NCBI RefSeq assembly: GCF_900109645.1
Contig: NZ_FOBG01000002.1
Coordinates: 1-64,000, forward strand
Reading direction: 5' to 3'
Source: Duganella sp. CF402
GTDB taxonomy: Bacteria > Pseudomonadota > Gammaproteobacteria > Burkholderiales > Burkholderiaceae_D
DNA: 64,000 nt
The notes below the pieces were generated by a model that was not told where the DNA came from, did not search any database, and was given only the letters and a program-made list of their open reading frames with translations. Made by a program: the position numbers and the translations under genes. This document shows positions 9,075 to 17,982 of this stretch, piece after piece; the stretch's first letter is position 1, and each line of letters starts with the position of its first letter.

Positions 9075-9381
9075 GATCTCCCTAACTGTTCGACGATGCC
9101 CAGTATCTATCCTGGACCAACATATAAAAGACTTCGGCCCGCCTCAACTTGCTTTACCAGACTACAGTGCACGAAGCTATCCACTCGGCACCCACAGATC
9201 GGGCAGATAAGTGCGATCATACACCGCCGGAAAGGCTTTGTCCGAGCCTATTAGCAACACTTGGGAGGGGAAAACCTGCCTGCGGCTGCGGTTTTCAGAG
9301 GAGGAACAGGGGGAGAAAAAAATTTCGCTGGGAAAAAACAACATAAGAAAAAGACAGCAAAATTTTCTCCCCCCGGCAACT
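9075..9381. other. Intergenic stretch between epsI and the glycoside hydrolase gene
   Basis: No gene is seen. GGGGGAGAAAA (9309-9319) and TTTTCTCCCCC (9363-9373) can pair at a distance of 43 bp just after the epsI stop, forming a long hairpin without a T-run. The AT-rich centre (9314-9364) is unusual for the locus. The region probably carries the 3' end of the eps transcript and the hydrolase promoter. Confidence 0.4.
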
Positions 9382-10098
9382 TCACCTGAGCAGCAGGGCG
9401 CGCGATGCCGGCGGCACGGCGCTGGTCAGGTCGAACAGGAAGCGATCGAGCACCGGCCAGGCGGCAGCCGCCTGCGACACGTCGCCAAGCGGCACCGAGG
9501 CGCGCACCAGGATACCGTCCGGGATACGGCCCTGGAAGCCGTCCTTCAAGATCTGCAAACGGGTAGCCCAGGCGTCCTCGCTGTACAGCGTGCCGATGCG
9601 GATCCAGTAGCTGACCGCCTCGCCGCCGCGCCCGTTGAGGGCGACCATGTGCTTGCCTACCGGACGGATGGACGGATCGCTGACCTCGAAGCGCGCCGGC
9701 GCCAGGCTTTTCACCTGGTACCCCTGGGCCACGTAGCACAGGTCGGGACGGTGCACCTTGACTTCCTGCTGCTGCCGGCGGCCCCAGGCCAGCGCCAGCA
9801 TCACCACTTCGCCCTTGCTGTTGACATAGGAACGCATCACGGTCTGGTCGTACGGCTGGTCCTGGTCAGGGCCGTCGGCCGTGGTGGTGCTGACCTGCAT
9901 GCGTGGGTTCGGCACAAGTTTCCAATCGCCGAACGACTGCGGCACAGTGCTTTCCAGATCAGGCGCATCATCCACCGATACCAGCGTCGGACGGGCCAGA
10001 AGCGCCGCTCCGGCTGCCAGCACCATCAAGGCGCTGATGATCACGGCGCTAGCACGCGGCAACACCATCAACTGCATCCTTACCATTAAGCTGCTCAT
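9382..10098 (-). CDS. epsI: Exosortase-associated protein EpsI
   Basis: A 238-residue protein with one N-terminal membrane segment (residues about 15-35) and a periplasmic body of the EpsI family: QSFGDWKLV, then a Tyr-rich strand, HRPDLCYVAQGY with the conserved Cys, and SYWIRIG near the C-terminus. In exosortase loci EpsI is encoded next to, or fused with, the exosortase, and its role in EPS maturation is unresolved. ATG 10098 overlaps the xrtB stop as ATGA, so the two are translationally coupled. The frame stays open upstream to 10191, but that extension is antisense-like xrtB sequence and is rejected. Confidence 0.9.
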   Translation of the reverse strand: MSSLMVRMQLMVLPRASAVIISALMVLAAGAALLARPTLVSVDDAPDLESTVPQSFGDWKLVPNPRMQVSTTTADGPDQDQPYDQTVMRSYVNSKGEVVMLALAWGRRQQQEVKVHRPDLCYVAQGYQVKSLAPARFEVSDPSIRPVGKHMVALNGRGGEAVSYWIRIGTLYSEDAWATRLQILKDGFQGRIPDGILVRASVPLGDVSQAAAAWPVLDRFLFDLTSAVPPASRALLLR

Positions 10099-11006
10099 GT
10101 CCGCTCTCCCGGTGACTGGCGATAGCGCTGCAGCGCACGCGACATGGCGCGCAGCAGGCTGTCCAAGCTGATAATCAGCAACAAGCCGCACAGGAACAGC
10201 ACCATGCCGGAGAAGCCATGCAGGAAGCCTTGGCCAGCGGCATCGCCCATGTAATAGGTAATCAAGGCCAGCACGATCACCCGCGTCACGTTGGACACAA
10301 AGGAAATCGGCACGATCAACAACGCCAGCAAAATATTGCGGAAGGCCGACTCATGGCGCATCACGTTCAGGTACAGCAGCCCCAGCGCTTCGAGCGTGAA
10401 CAGGGAGTTCAGGCCTGAGCAGGCGTCCGCCACCAGCAACTGGTAAGGGCCGATCAGCAGGATCACACCGGAGCGGGCGATCGGATAGTTCAGGTGGAAC
10501 AGGAGGTTTTCGGCCGAATACGAGACGGCAATCTTCAGCGGCTGCGTCACCGCGTCTACCAGCGAACCCGGCAACGGCACCATGAAGCACATGAAGAAGA
10601 AGCCGAACCACAGGTGGCGGGCCACGGCGCGGCCTAAGAACACCAGGATCGTGCCCAGCAGCACCAACACCAGCGACCCTACTTCCAGCACCAGCACCGA
10701 CTGAGAACGGCCGACCACAAAGCACAGCAGGCCGAGCACCAGGATCGGATAGCCAAGCCACGGGGCCGGCTGCTGCGGCACCTGCGCGCTGACCAGGCTG
10801 GACGCGCGGAAGTAAAAGAACCACAGCGCTACGGCAAATACGATAGGCCCGTGGGCATTCTTGTCGGTCGACCAGGCGCCGTGGAACAGGTCGTAAAAGC
10901 TGGGGACGTACATGACCAACAGCCCCAGCAGAACCAGCAGCATCGGCCAGGCACGTCGGTCGGACAGCGGCACCCGTGCCAAGTAAGGGGCTGTCATCGC
11001 AGTCAT
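10095..11006 (-). CDS. xrtB: Exosortase B
   Basis: A 303-residue polytopic membrane protein with the exosortase catalytic triad: C196 in VADACSGLNSL, R242 in SNVTRVIVL and H263 in FLHGFSGM. Exosortases are transpeptidase-like enzymes that process PEP-CTERM proteins at the inner membrane. The XrtB subtype is defined by its place in this particular EPS locus (EpsD, EpsE, EpsF, EpsG, EpsI, EpsL). Its start shares one base with the epsG stop and its end overlaps epsI by ATGA, giving a continuous coupled unit. The PEP-CTERM gene at 2179 is a local candidate substrate; others are expected elsewhere in the genome. Confidence 0.95.
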   Translation of the reverse strand: MTAMTAPYLARVPLSDRRAWPMLLVLLGLLVMYVPSFYDLFHGAWSTDKNAHGPIVFAVALWFFYFRASSLVSAQVPQQPAPWLGYPILVLGLLCFVVGRSQSVLVLEVGSLVLVLLGTILVFLGRAVARHLWFGFFFMCFMVPLPGSLVDAVTQPLKIAVSYSAENLLFHLNYPIARSGVILLIGPYQLLVADACSGLNSLFTLEALGLLYLNVMRHESAFRNILLALLIVPISFVSNVTRVIVLALITYYMGDAAGQGFLHGFSGMVLFLCGLLLIISLDSLLRAMSRALQRYRQSPGERT

Positions 11007-11893
11007 CAGAAATCGACCATCACGGAACCGACCACTTCGGCGCCGCTATGCTTGATTTTCTCGGCCACGGCATCCACAGCATCGAGCAAGGTATGGTTCT
11101 TGCGGACCAGCAGCAGTGCACCTTTACTGCGAGCGGCGATAGCAATCGCGTCGGACGCCGAGGTCAGGGCCGGCGTATCGTACAGCACCACGTCGAAATT
11201 GCTCTCGACCTGGCGGCTGAGCGCGGTGAACGAGGCGCGGCTCAACAGTTCCTGCGGATTCGGCGGCAGCGTGCCGGCCGCCAGCACCGAAAGCGACACA
11301 AAGGAGTTGACCTTGGCCACCGCCTCCAGCTGGGCGCGGCCGGCCAGCACGTCGGACAAGCCCTGGCGCGTCTTGAGGTCGAAAATGCTGTGCTGGGTCG
11401 GGGCGCGCAGGTTGGCGTCCACCAGCAGGGTGTTTTCGCCAAGCTGGGAAAACACCACGGCCAGGTTGGCGGCAAACAGGCTGGTGCCATTGGACGGGTC
11501 GACGCTGACGATGGCCAGCGACTTGTTGCCACGGGCGAACCAGCGCAGCATCAGCTGGCTGCGCAGCGCGCGCAGCGCCTCGACCTGGGCGCTAAACGGC
11601 TGGTAGGCGGCCAGCAAATGCGGGGAAAAGCCGCCCTCGCCCGCCTGCAAATACGGATAGTCGAACTGGCGCGCCAGGATTTGCTGGATGTCGCCCTCGG
11701 TGATCAGGCCCAGGCGCTGCGCGGCTTCGCCGAAGCGGATGCCCAGTTCACGCTGCATGCGCAGCACGCGCTCGGCGTTTTCCGGGGTGATTTTGCCCGA
11801 TTCCAGCAGCAGGGCGCCCATGCTGGAGTCGCCGGTGCGCAGCATGGTCGGGATAGGCGGCGTAATGGCTGGATGATTCATGGTGGTATCCAT
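11006..11893 (-). CDS. epsG: EpsG-type chain-length tyrosine-kinase-like ATPase with degenerate Walker A
   Basis: A 295-residue protein. Residues about 25-85 form a small helical domain of the type found in secretion ATPases (LLLESGKITPENAERVL...). Residues about 105-295 are the BY-kinase/ParA-like ATPase found next to the Wzc-type partner EpsF. Normally this pair controls polymer length by autophosphorylation. Here the Walker A segment reads SVDPSNGTSL (130-139), without the Lys of GxGKT/S, and the Walker A' segment reads LLVDANLRAP with Asn where DADLR is usual. The C-terminus ends VMVDF without a Tyr cluster. It may therefore be a weak or non-catalytic regulator. Gene order and the 12-bp gap to epsF support the epsG assignment. 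Confidence 0.85.
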   Translation of the reverse strand: MDTTMNHPAITPPIPTMLRTGDSSMGALLLESGKITPENAERVLRMQRELGIRFGEAAQRLGLITEGDIQQILARQFDYPYLQAGEGGFSPHLLAAYQPFSAQVEALRALRSQLMLRWFARGNKSLAIVSVDPSNGTSLFAANLAVVFSQLGENTLLVDANLRAPTQHSIFDLKTRQGLSDVLAGRAQLEAVAKVNSFVSLSVLAAGTLPPNPQELLSRASFTALSRQVESNFDVVLYDTPALTSASDAIAIAARSKGALLLVRKNHTLLDAVDAVAEKIKHSGAEVVGSVMVDF

Positions 11894-11905
11894 CTGTTCA
11901 CTCGG

Positions 11906-13312
11906 TTAGTTCAGGCGCAGCTTGCGCGGCGTGAAAATCTTCTTGATGCGCGACGACTGCTGGGTATTGGCCCAGTTGACGGTGCCCAGCAGCGGCACAC
12001 TGGTCAGCGTTGCCAGGTCACTGTCGGAGCGCACACGACGGTCCAGCATTTCCCTGAGCAATCCTACCGCCAAACCAAGGATAGCACCAAGGAACAGGCC
12101 GACGATAGTATTCAGGATCGGGCGCGGGAACGACGGCTGAATCGGCGGAACCGCCGGGGTCAGGATGGCGACATCGGACTGCTCCGACTGGCCTTCAAGC
12201 CGGGTCTGCGACAGGCGTTGCGAAGTGGCATCGTAGGCGCGCTGAGCGCTTTCTGCGTCTTTCTGCAGGCCGGCCAGTTCGTCGCGGGTGCGATTCAGTT
12301 CCAGCACCTTGGCCTTCTGTTCTGCCAGCGCTGCGCGGATGGACGCTTCGCGCTGGCGCAGCACGGTCGCGTTGTTGCCCACGCTGTTGGAAATCACCTT
12401 GACCTGCTGCGCCAGTTCAGCGCGCAGCTTGTCCAGTTCCGCCTTCGAGCTCTGGTATTGCGGGTGGTTCGGGCTCAGGCGTTGCGACACTTCCGCGAAC
12501 TTCGACTCGGCCACGTTGAGGTTGGCCTTGAGGTTCTGGATCAGCGGGTTGGCCGCCACGTCCGGCGACTCGGCGCCGTTGCTGCCAGCCGCCATGTTCT
12601 GACGCGAATTGGCTTCGGCCAGCTGCCCCTGGGCCATCACCAGCTGGGCCGACAGGTCGTTCAGGCGATTCGATTCCACGTCGAGGCGATTGTCCAGGCT
12701 GACGATGCCGTGCTCCTGCTGGTATTTGGACAGGCGGCTCTGCGCCGCGTCGACGTTGTCGCGCAGCACCTTGGTTTGAGAGTCGAAGTAGGCAGAAGCC
12801 TTACGCATCGGATCAACTTTCAGCTGGACGTTGACCTTCTGGTACTCCTCGGCAAAGGCGTTAGCTACAGCCGCAACGAACTGCGGATCGCTGCCGGAAA
12901 AGTTGATGTCCACCACACTGCTTTCACGCGATGGCTGGGCGTCCAGCTTTTTCAGCAGCAGCCCTGCCAGCCAGTCGCGCACATTGCCCTTGCCGTTGGT
13001 GTCAGCATTGAATTGCTCGACGACCGCCGGGCTGCTGGCCAGCTTCAGGCTGTCAACCACGCCCAGCGCCACGCGCTTGCTGCCTATGATGTCGAGCTGG
13101 GTCGAGATATAACCCGGCAACAGCTGGCCCGGCATGGTCAGGCCGGACACCGGGTCAATGCCCTTATAGTTCAGCACCACCGACGCCGTGGCCTTGTAGG
13201 AGTTCGGCCACAGCAGGCTGCCGACCAGGATCAGCGATACCACCGAGAACATGGTGGCCAGGATAATCCGTTTGCGTGCGCGCAGCACCAGCAGAAATTG
13301 AGTGAAGTTCAT
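11906..13312 (-). CDS. epsF: EPS chain-length determinant EpsF (Wzz/GNVR family)
   Basis: A 468-residue inner-membrane protein with Wzz topology. A membrane helix at about residues 18-36 follows the FTQFLLVLRARKR cytoplasmic start. A long periplasmic coiled-coil region (about 150-390) contains LSPNHPQYQSSKAELDKLR, a GNVR-type feature. A second membrane helix near residue 405 is followed by a short cytoplasmic tail (REMLDRRVRSDSDL). It would form the periplasmic collar linking the polymerase to the export channel EpsE, with EpsG as its cytoplasmic partner. No kinase domain is fused to it, consistent with the split EpsF/EpsG arrangement. Confidence 0.93.
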   Translation of the reverse strand: MNFTQFLLVLRARKRIILATMFSVVSLILVGSLLWPNSYKATASVVLNYKGIDPVSGLTMPGQLLPGYISTQLDIIGSKRVALGVVDSLKLASSPAVVEQFNADTNGKGNVRDWLAGLLLKKLDAQPSRESSVVDINFSGSDPQFVAAVANAFAEEYQKVNVQLKVDPMRKASAYFDSQTKVLRDNVDAAQSRLSKYQQEHGIVSLDNRLDVESNRLNDLSAQLVMAQGQLAEANSRQNMAAGSNGAESPDVAANPLIQNLKANLNVAESKFAEVSQRLSPNHPQYQSSKAELDKLRAELAQQVKVISNSVGNNATVLRQREASIRAALAEQKAKVLELNRTRDELAGLQKDAESAQRAYDATSQRLSQTRLEGQSEQSDVAILTPAVPPIQPSFPRPILNTIVGLFLGAILGLAVGLLREMLDRRVRSDSDLATLTSVPLLGTVNWANTQQSSRIKKIFTPRKLRLN

Positions 13313-13359
13313 GGGGCTAATTCGCCTTCAGTATCGTTAAATAAAATTCCAGCGCAGCC

Positions 13360-14151
13360 TTAGAACAGGCTTTCTTGCACATAGACCACGTCATCCACCA
13401 GAATCAGGTCATCCTGCTTGGCTTCGATGATCTGAATCTTGCCGCTGGCGTCGCGGCGTTTGATGCGCATGCCGCGCTCGGTGCCGCGCGGGGTCAGGCC
13501 GCCGCCGGTCGACAGCGCCTGCAGCACCGTCATCGAGCGCTCCACGCGGAATGGCCCCGGACGCTGCACTTCGCCGTAAATGTAGGCGCGCGGCGCGCGT
13601 TCGACAAAGATGACGTCGCCGCCGGCCAGGCTCAGGTCGCGGGTCAGGTCGGCGCTGCGCACCATGTCCACCACGTCCACCACTTCCTTGGTGGTCTTGC
13701 CGTTGCGGGTGCGGATCAGCACGGCCGTTTCGCCGCCGTCGGCCCCGATGCCGCCGGCCTGGGCCAGCATGTCGAGGAAGCCGCGCTGGCCGTCGATCGG
13801 GTAGCGCCCCGGACGGTTAACCTGGCCCAGCACCGACACCTGCTGGCTGCTCATCACCGTCACCAGGATGTTGACCTGGGCCTGACGCAGGAAGCCGCCC
13901 TTTTCCAGCATGCCGGAAATTTTCTGTTCGGCCGCCGCCACCGTCAGGCCGCCCAGCTCCACCTGGCCGATCAGCGGGAAGGTAATGCGGCCAGCCTCGC
14001 TGATGCGCGCTTCGGTCAGCAAGTCCGGGCTGCCGTACACCGACACCTTCAGTACGTCCCCAGTTCCCAGCACCACATCGGCCGCCTGGCTCAGCTGACA
14101 TCCCAATGCCAGCACCAGTGCTACCAGCCCTACCATCCATCGTTTCATCAC
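13360..14151 (-). CDS. epsE: Polysaccharide export protein EpsE (Wza-like)
   Basis: A 263-residue secreted protein. Residues 1-23 are a signal peptide (core LVALVLALGC, ending SQA), with no lipobox Cys at the cleavage point. Next comes a Poly_export domain (LGTGDVLKVSVYGSPDL through VTVMSS) and two SLBB-type segments beginning VSVLGQVNRPGRYPI and AYIYGEVQRPGPFRV. Proteins of this family build the outer-membrane export channel for capsule and EPS. It lies 24 bp downstream of epsD and 47 bp upstream of epsF in the same direction. Being non-lipidated and short, it matches the EpsE type of XrtB loci rather than full-length Wza. Confidence 0.93.
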   Translation of the reverse strand: MMKRWMVGLVALVLALGCQLSQAADVVLGTGDVLKVSVYGSPDLLTEARISEAGRITFPLIGQVELGGLTVAAAEQKISGMLEKGGFLRQAQVNILVTVMSSQQVSVLGQVNRPGRYPIDGQRGFLDMLAQAGGIGADGGETAVLIRTRNGKTTKEVVDVVDMVRSADLTRDLSLAGGDVIFVERAPRAYIYGEVQRPGPFRVERSMTVLQALSTGGGLTPRGTERGMRIKRRDASGKIQIIEAKQDDLILVDDVVYVQESLF

Positions 14152-14175
14152 GGGTTGCTCCCTATCTTGTATCGG

Positions 14176-15153
14176 TTATTTCAAGCCAGCCACGCCGCGC
14201 GCGGTGGACTCATCGGTGGCGGATGCCGAGGCCGAGGCCGATGCCGCAGCCGATGCGGCCGGCGCTGCCGCTGCCGGCGGCGCATTCGGCTCCATTTTCT
14301 TGTCGAGGTATTCGATCTTGGCCGCACCGCGCAGGCGCTTGAGTTCGGCGCCGGCGGCGTCTTTGTTGCGCTGCGCCATCAGCACCTGCTCGATCTGCGG
14401 CGCCGACTGCTCCAGCGTGACCGGGGTGTCGCGCGTGTCGGCAATCACGATCAGCAGCGAGCGTGCGCCCTCCTTGACGATGAACAACTGGCCTTTTGGC
14501 AGCGCCAGCAGTCGGCTGCCCAGCTCAGGCGGCAAGTCGCCGCTGCTGCGCGACACTTGCAGGCGCTCGTATTTGACCTTGTGCTCATCCATCCAGCTGG
14601 CCACCGCGTCTAGGCTCTTGGCGCTGTCGATGGCCGCCTTGAGCTCGGCGCTCATATCGCTGCTGGCGATGCTCAGCTCACGCAACTCCAGCATCTTGCG
14701 CTGGGCGAAGAAGGCCGGATGTTTGGCGTAGTAGTCTTCAACTTCGGCGCGGGTCGGCTTGGCCGGGGCGCTCAGATGCTTTTGCATATAGGCCTGGGCG
14801 ATGATCAGCGCCTTGGCGCGCTCGATGCCCTGCACCACTTTCGGGTCGCGGTCGAGTTTTTCCTTGACCGCTTCGTTGAGCAGCAACTGGCGGTCCACCA
14901 GGCTCTCCAGCAACTGCTTGCCGGCCTGCTCCTGCTGGGCCGGCGGCACGTTGGCGCGCTGCAGCTCCTCGTTCAGCTGCGAGATGGTGATTTCCTCACC
15001 GTTGACGCTGACCAGGGCCTGGCCGCTTTTCTTGGCCTTGTCGCCGCAGGCGCTCAACCCCAAGGCGGCGACCAGCGCCAGCGCCAGCACCTGGCTGGTC
15101 CGTCCCGAACGACGCAAGGAAGGCATTGCAGAGATGACGTTCTGTTGATTCAA
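14176..15153 (-). CDS. epsD: EpsD-type peptidyl-prolyl isomerase lipoprotein
   Basis: A protein of about 325 residues. The N-terminus carries an Arg-containing n-region, a hydrophobic core and the lipobox LSAC followed by GDK, so it is predicted to be a lipoprotein. A SurA-like N-terminal region (VNGEEITISQLNEELQ) precedes a parvulin-type PPIase region (residues about 170-280, with DLPPELGSRLLALPKGQL). The C-terminal tail is Ala/Ser-rich. It should fold or stabilise exported EPS components in the periplasm. I chose TTG 15153 because AAGGAT stands 8 bp before it. The ATG at 15126 has no ribosome site but would still leave the whole signal peptide, so the start is uncertain by 9 codons. Confidence 0.88.
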   Translation of the reverse strand: MNQQNVISAMPSLRRSGRTSQVLALALVAALGLSACGDKAKKSGQALVSVNGEEITISQLNEELQRANVPPAQQEQAGKQLLESLVDRQLLLNEAVKEKLDRDPKVVQGIERAKALIIAQAYMQKHLSAPAKPTRAEVEDYYAKHPAFFAQRKMLELRELSIASSDMSAELKAAIDSAKSLDAVASWMDEHKVKYERLQVSRSSGDLPPELGSRLLALPKGQLFIVKEGARSLLIVIADTRDTPVTLEQSAPQIEQVLMAQRNKDAAGAELKRLRGAAKIEYLDKKMEPNAPPAAAAPAASAAASASASASATDESTARGVAGLK

Positions 15154-15318
15154 GATCGATATCCTTTTACACACCGTGCCCCGGCCCCCCTGCATTGAAC
15201 CGGAATGGAGAAAAATTGTGCTATGCACACAAAGAGCTAAAACAGTATGCAGGGCAGCCCACTGATTGTCAATATCACAAACGAACGTAAAACTTACATA
15301 AGACTTTTTGGCACTTGG

Positions 15319-16701
15319 TTAAAATGCATTATCACGCTTAAGAACAACTTTAATCGTCATCAGAATGATCCAGATATCGAGCCACAGAGACCATTTACGC
15401 AAATAATCGAGGTCATAGCTGATGCGCGCCTCCATTTTATCGAGCGTTTCGGTTTCGCCGCGCAAGCCATGCACCTGGGCCCAGCCGGTGATGCCCGGCT
15501 TGACCTTGTGGCGCAACATATAGCCTTTGATCAGCTTGCGGTACTGTTCATTGTGCGCCACAGCATGCGGGCGCGGCCCGACAATACTCATCCGTCCCTG
15601 CAGCACGTTGATGAACTGCGGCAGCTCGTCCAGCGAGCTCTTGCGCAAGAACGCGCCGACCCGCGTGACCCGCTGGTCGTTCTTGGTGGCCTGCACCACC
15701 TTGGCGCCGTCCTCGGCCACCGTCATCGAGCGGAATTTGTAGACGATGATTTCTTCGCCGTACAGACCGTAGCGGCGCTGGCGGAAGATCGCCGGCCCCG
15801 GCGAGGTCAGCTTCACAGCCGCCGCCACCCCCAGCATGATGGGGCTGATCATCAGCATGATCAGGCTGGCCAGCACGATGTCGCTGAGGCGCTTGACCAG
15901 GCTGTTGACGCCGGTGAACGGGGTTTCGCGGATGGCGATCACCGGCATGCCGCCCACATTGCTGAAGCGCGCCTGCATCAGGTCGAACACATAGATGTCG
16001 GGCAGGAAGTAAACCGAGGCGGTGGTGTCGTCCAGCTCGTCGAGCAGCTTGCGGATGCGCGGCTGCGCCGAGATCGGCTGGCTGATGAAAATCAGCTTGA
16101 TCTGGTGCTCGCGCACATAGGCCGCCACTTCCGACATGCGTCCCAGCACCGGATGCGCCAGGCTTTCCGGACGGCGGTCCTCGGTGCGGTCGTCAAAAAA
16201 GCCGCGCACGCTCATGAACAGGCTGGGGTTGCGGTCCAGCGTGGAGGCGAAGCGCACGCTGACGCCGTTGGCGCCCACGATCACGGCCGAGCGCACCTCG
16301 CTGCCGCCGTTGGGGTCGCGGCTGAGCAGGCCGATCGTCAGGTGCGCGCCCAGCAGCACGAATGGGGTGCAGACAAACCACAGCGTGATCAGACGGGTGT
16401 CGAAGCGCTGGCCCAGGCCACTGACCCAGCCGATCACCATCAGGATCACGACCGTCAGCGCCCAGCCCAGCACCAGGTCGCGGCCGTAGGCCAGCAGGCG
16501 CCCGCTGCGCCAGGTGCGGTAAGGGTCGATATACTGGTAGACCGACGACGAAATAAAGAACGCCAGGATCATCAGCACCAGTGCGTAGCCGTTAAACGGC
16601 TGGCCGCACAGCGCCGACAAGACGTACAGCCCGCCCATGATCAGCAAGGGGTCGAACACACGCTGGAAAAACGAAATTAAAGGGACGTCATTGACCGTCA
16701 T
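15319..16701 (-). CDS. Undecaprenyl-phosphate glucose phosphotransferase (EPS priming enzyme)
   Basis: A 460-residue polyisoprenyl-phosphate hexose-1-phosphate transferase. An N-terminal module has four hydrophobic segments (to about residue 130). A CoA-binding-like central domain follows (SAVIVGANGVSVRF). After a single membrane segment, the C-terminal bacterial sugar-transferase domain starts at about residue 265 and shows VYKFRSM, RKSSLDELPQFINVLQGRM and SIVGPRPHA. It moves sugar-1-phosphate, usually glucose, from UDP-sugar to undecaprenyl phosphate, the first step of repeat-unit assembly. ATG 16701 is preceded by GGGGTAAC. The EpsL stop lies just upstream at 16716-16718, so the two genes are contiguous. 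In XrtB loci this gene is often called epsB. Confidence 0.92.
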   Translation of the reverse strand: MTVNDVPLISFFQRVFDPLLIMGGLYVLSALCGQPFNGYALVLMILAFFISSSVYQYIDPYRTWRSGRLLAYGRDLVLGWALTVVILMVIGWVSGLGQRFDTRLITLWFVCTPFVLLGAHLTIGLLSRDPNGGSEVRSAVIVGANGVSVRFASTLDRNPSLFMSVRGFFDDRTEDRRPESLAHPVLGRMSEVAAYVREHQIKLIFISQPISAQPRIRKLLDELDDTTASVYFLPDIYVFDLMQARFSNVGGMPVIAIRETPFTGVNSLVKRLSDIVLASLIMLMISPIMLGVAAAVKLTSPGPAIFRQRRYGLYGEEIIVYKFRSMTVAEDGAKVVQATKNDQRVTRVGAFLRKSSLDELPQFINVLQGRMSIVGPRPHAVAHNEQYRKLIKGYMLRHKVKPGITGWAQVHGLRGETETLDKMEARISYDLDYLRKWSLWLDIWIILMTIKVVLKRDNAF

Positions 16702-16715
16702 GTTACCCCGTCGCA

Positions 16716-17918
16716 CTAAAACTCAATGCTGGCGCTGAAAGAAGCGCCGTTGGATTTATAGGACCGGCTGAACGTGGTGTCGGACTTGCGCTGGTCGCGG
16801 TTGACCGACGCCGACAACACCAGGTTCTGGCGCGGGCTGTAGTTCAAGCCGAGCGAAACCACGTGCGACTTGTCTTCCGGCGCCACCGCCACCGGGTTCA
16901 CGAACCCGGCGAAATCACGCTCGACATAGCGCAACTGGCCGGTGGCCTGGATCTTGGCGCTGAGCGCCCATTTGCCGTCGATACTGGCCCCCTTGTTCAG
17001 GGCATAAGAAGCGGTACTGCCTTCGAACGGGGTATATTCGCGCCATAGCGCGCTGACCAGCGAGACGGCCGGCGTGACGTTCCAGGTGTCGGTGACGCGG
17101 CCATTGGTGCCATTGCTGTCGCGCAGCGTCTGCGACTCGTGACCACGGCGCACGCGGCCGCCCAGGAATTGCAACTGATGCTGTTCGCTGAACTTCCAGA
17201 ATACCTTGAGCTTCACCTCGTCCTGGGTATAGCTGGGATCAAACACGAACGGACCAAAAGTCTGCGGCGTCAGGTAGTCGCCCGTCACTCGCCGCACCTG
17301 CAGGCCGATGGTGCTGCCGGTGACGCCCAAGTAGTCGAGGCCGACCTCGCTGGCCTTGTCCTTGCGGTTCAGATAGCGCTGCGACGGCGCGTCGAACTCG
17401 TACTTGTCGTTGCTCAGGCGCGCACGCACGCGCCAGCTCGGATGGAAGCGCCAGCCGCCATCGACAAACTCGCTGCGCTGCACCCGCAGGTTGCGCTCGG
17501 TGCCCTGATAGTCGGTAAACGAAGTCAATGTGGAGGAATAGGTGCCGCCCAGCGTGCCGTCCAGGTGGTTGCCCAACTGCCAGTACAAGGTACCGTTGGC
17601 GTCCTTGCCAGTGTAGTCCAGCATGCTGAAGCGGTCGAAGCTGACCCGGCTCACGCGCGCCGAGCCGCTAAAGCGCTGGCGGCCAAAGGTACGCTCCACT
17701 TCCACGCCGGCAAAGGTCTGGCGGATGCGGTCCGACTCCACGGTGTCACGGCCATTGTCGTCGACACGGAACAGGTTGCTGTCGTAGGAATAGTTGCCGC
17801 CAACGAAAGGATGAATGGTATCGCTGAGCGCTGCGTGCGCCGACAGGCTGCACAGCAGCCCGCCCAGCAGTATGGCTTGGCGCGCCCTCGGCCCGGCCAT
17901 GTCAGAAGGAACCGTCAT
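16716..17918 (-). CDS. epsL: EpsL-type outer-membrane beta-barrel protein of XrtB loci
   Basis: A protein of about 400 residues with a signal peptide (ILLGGLLCSLSAHA) and a mature part opening DTIHPFVGGNYSYDSNLFRV. Alternating amphipathic beta strands rich in Tyr, Arg and Thr run to the C-terminus, which ends SFSASIEF with the terminal Phe typical of outer-membrane barrels. This matches the EpsL family found in exosortase/EPS loci, presumed to act at the outer membrane in polymer passage. The exact role is unknown. Several in-frame ATG codons lie upstream (17942, 17972); 17918 gives a compact 29-residue signal peptide but none has a strong ribosome site, so the start is tentative. Confidence 0.85.
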   Translation of the reverse strand: MTVPSDMAGPRARQAILLGGLLCSLSAHAALSDTIHPFVGGNYSYDSNLFRVDDNGRDTVESDRIRQTFAGVEVERTFGRQRFSGSARVSRVSFDRFSMLDYTGKDANGTLYWQLGNHLDGTLGGTYSSTLTSFTDYQGTERNLRVQRSEFVDGGWRFHPSWRVRARLSNDKYEFDAPSQRYLNRKDKASEVGLDYLGVTGSTIGLQVRRVTGDYLTPQTFGPFVFDPSYTQDEVKLKVFWKFSEQHQLQFLGGRVRRGHESQTLRDSNGTNGRVTDTWNVTPAVSLVSALWREYTPFEGSTASYALNKGASIDGKWALSAKIQATGQLRYVERDFAGFVNPVAVAPEDKSHVVSLGLNYSPRQNLVLSASVNRDQRKSDTTFSRSYKSNGASFSASIEF

Positions 17919-17982
17919 ATGTTTTCGCAAGGAAATTAACATAGCTCTCGATATAGTAGGAGGGGAAGTCATGTTGACAATC

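Noticed and set aside
10976..13363. A 795-codon open frame on the plus strand
   Set aside because: It lies opposite epsG and epsF, both with clear family motifs, and has no recognisable domain.
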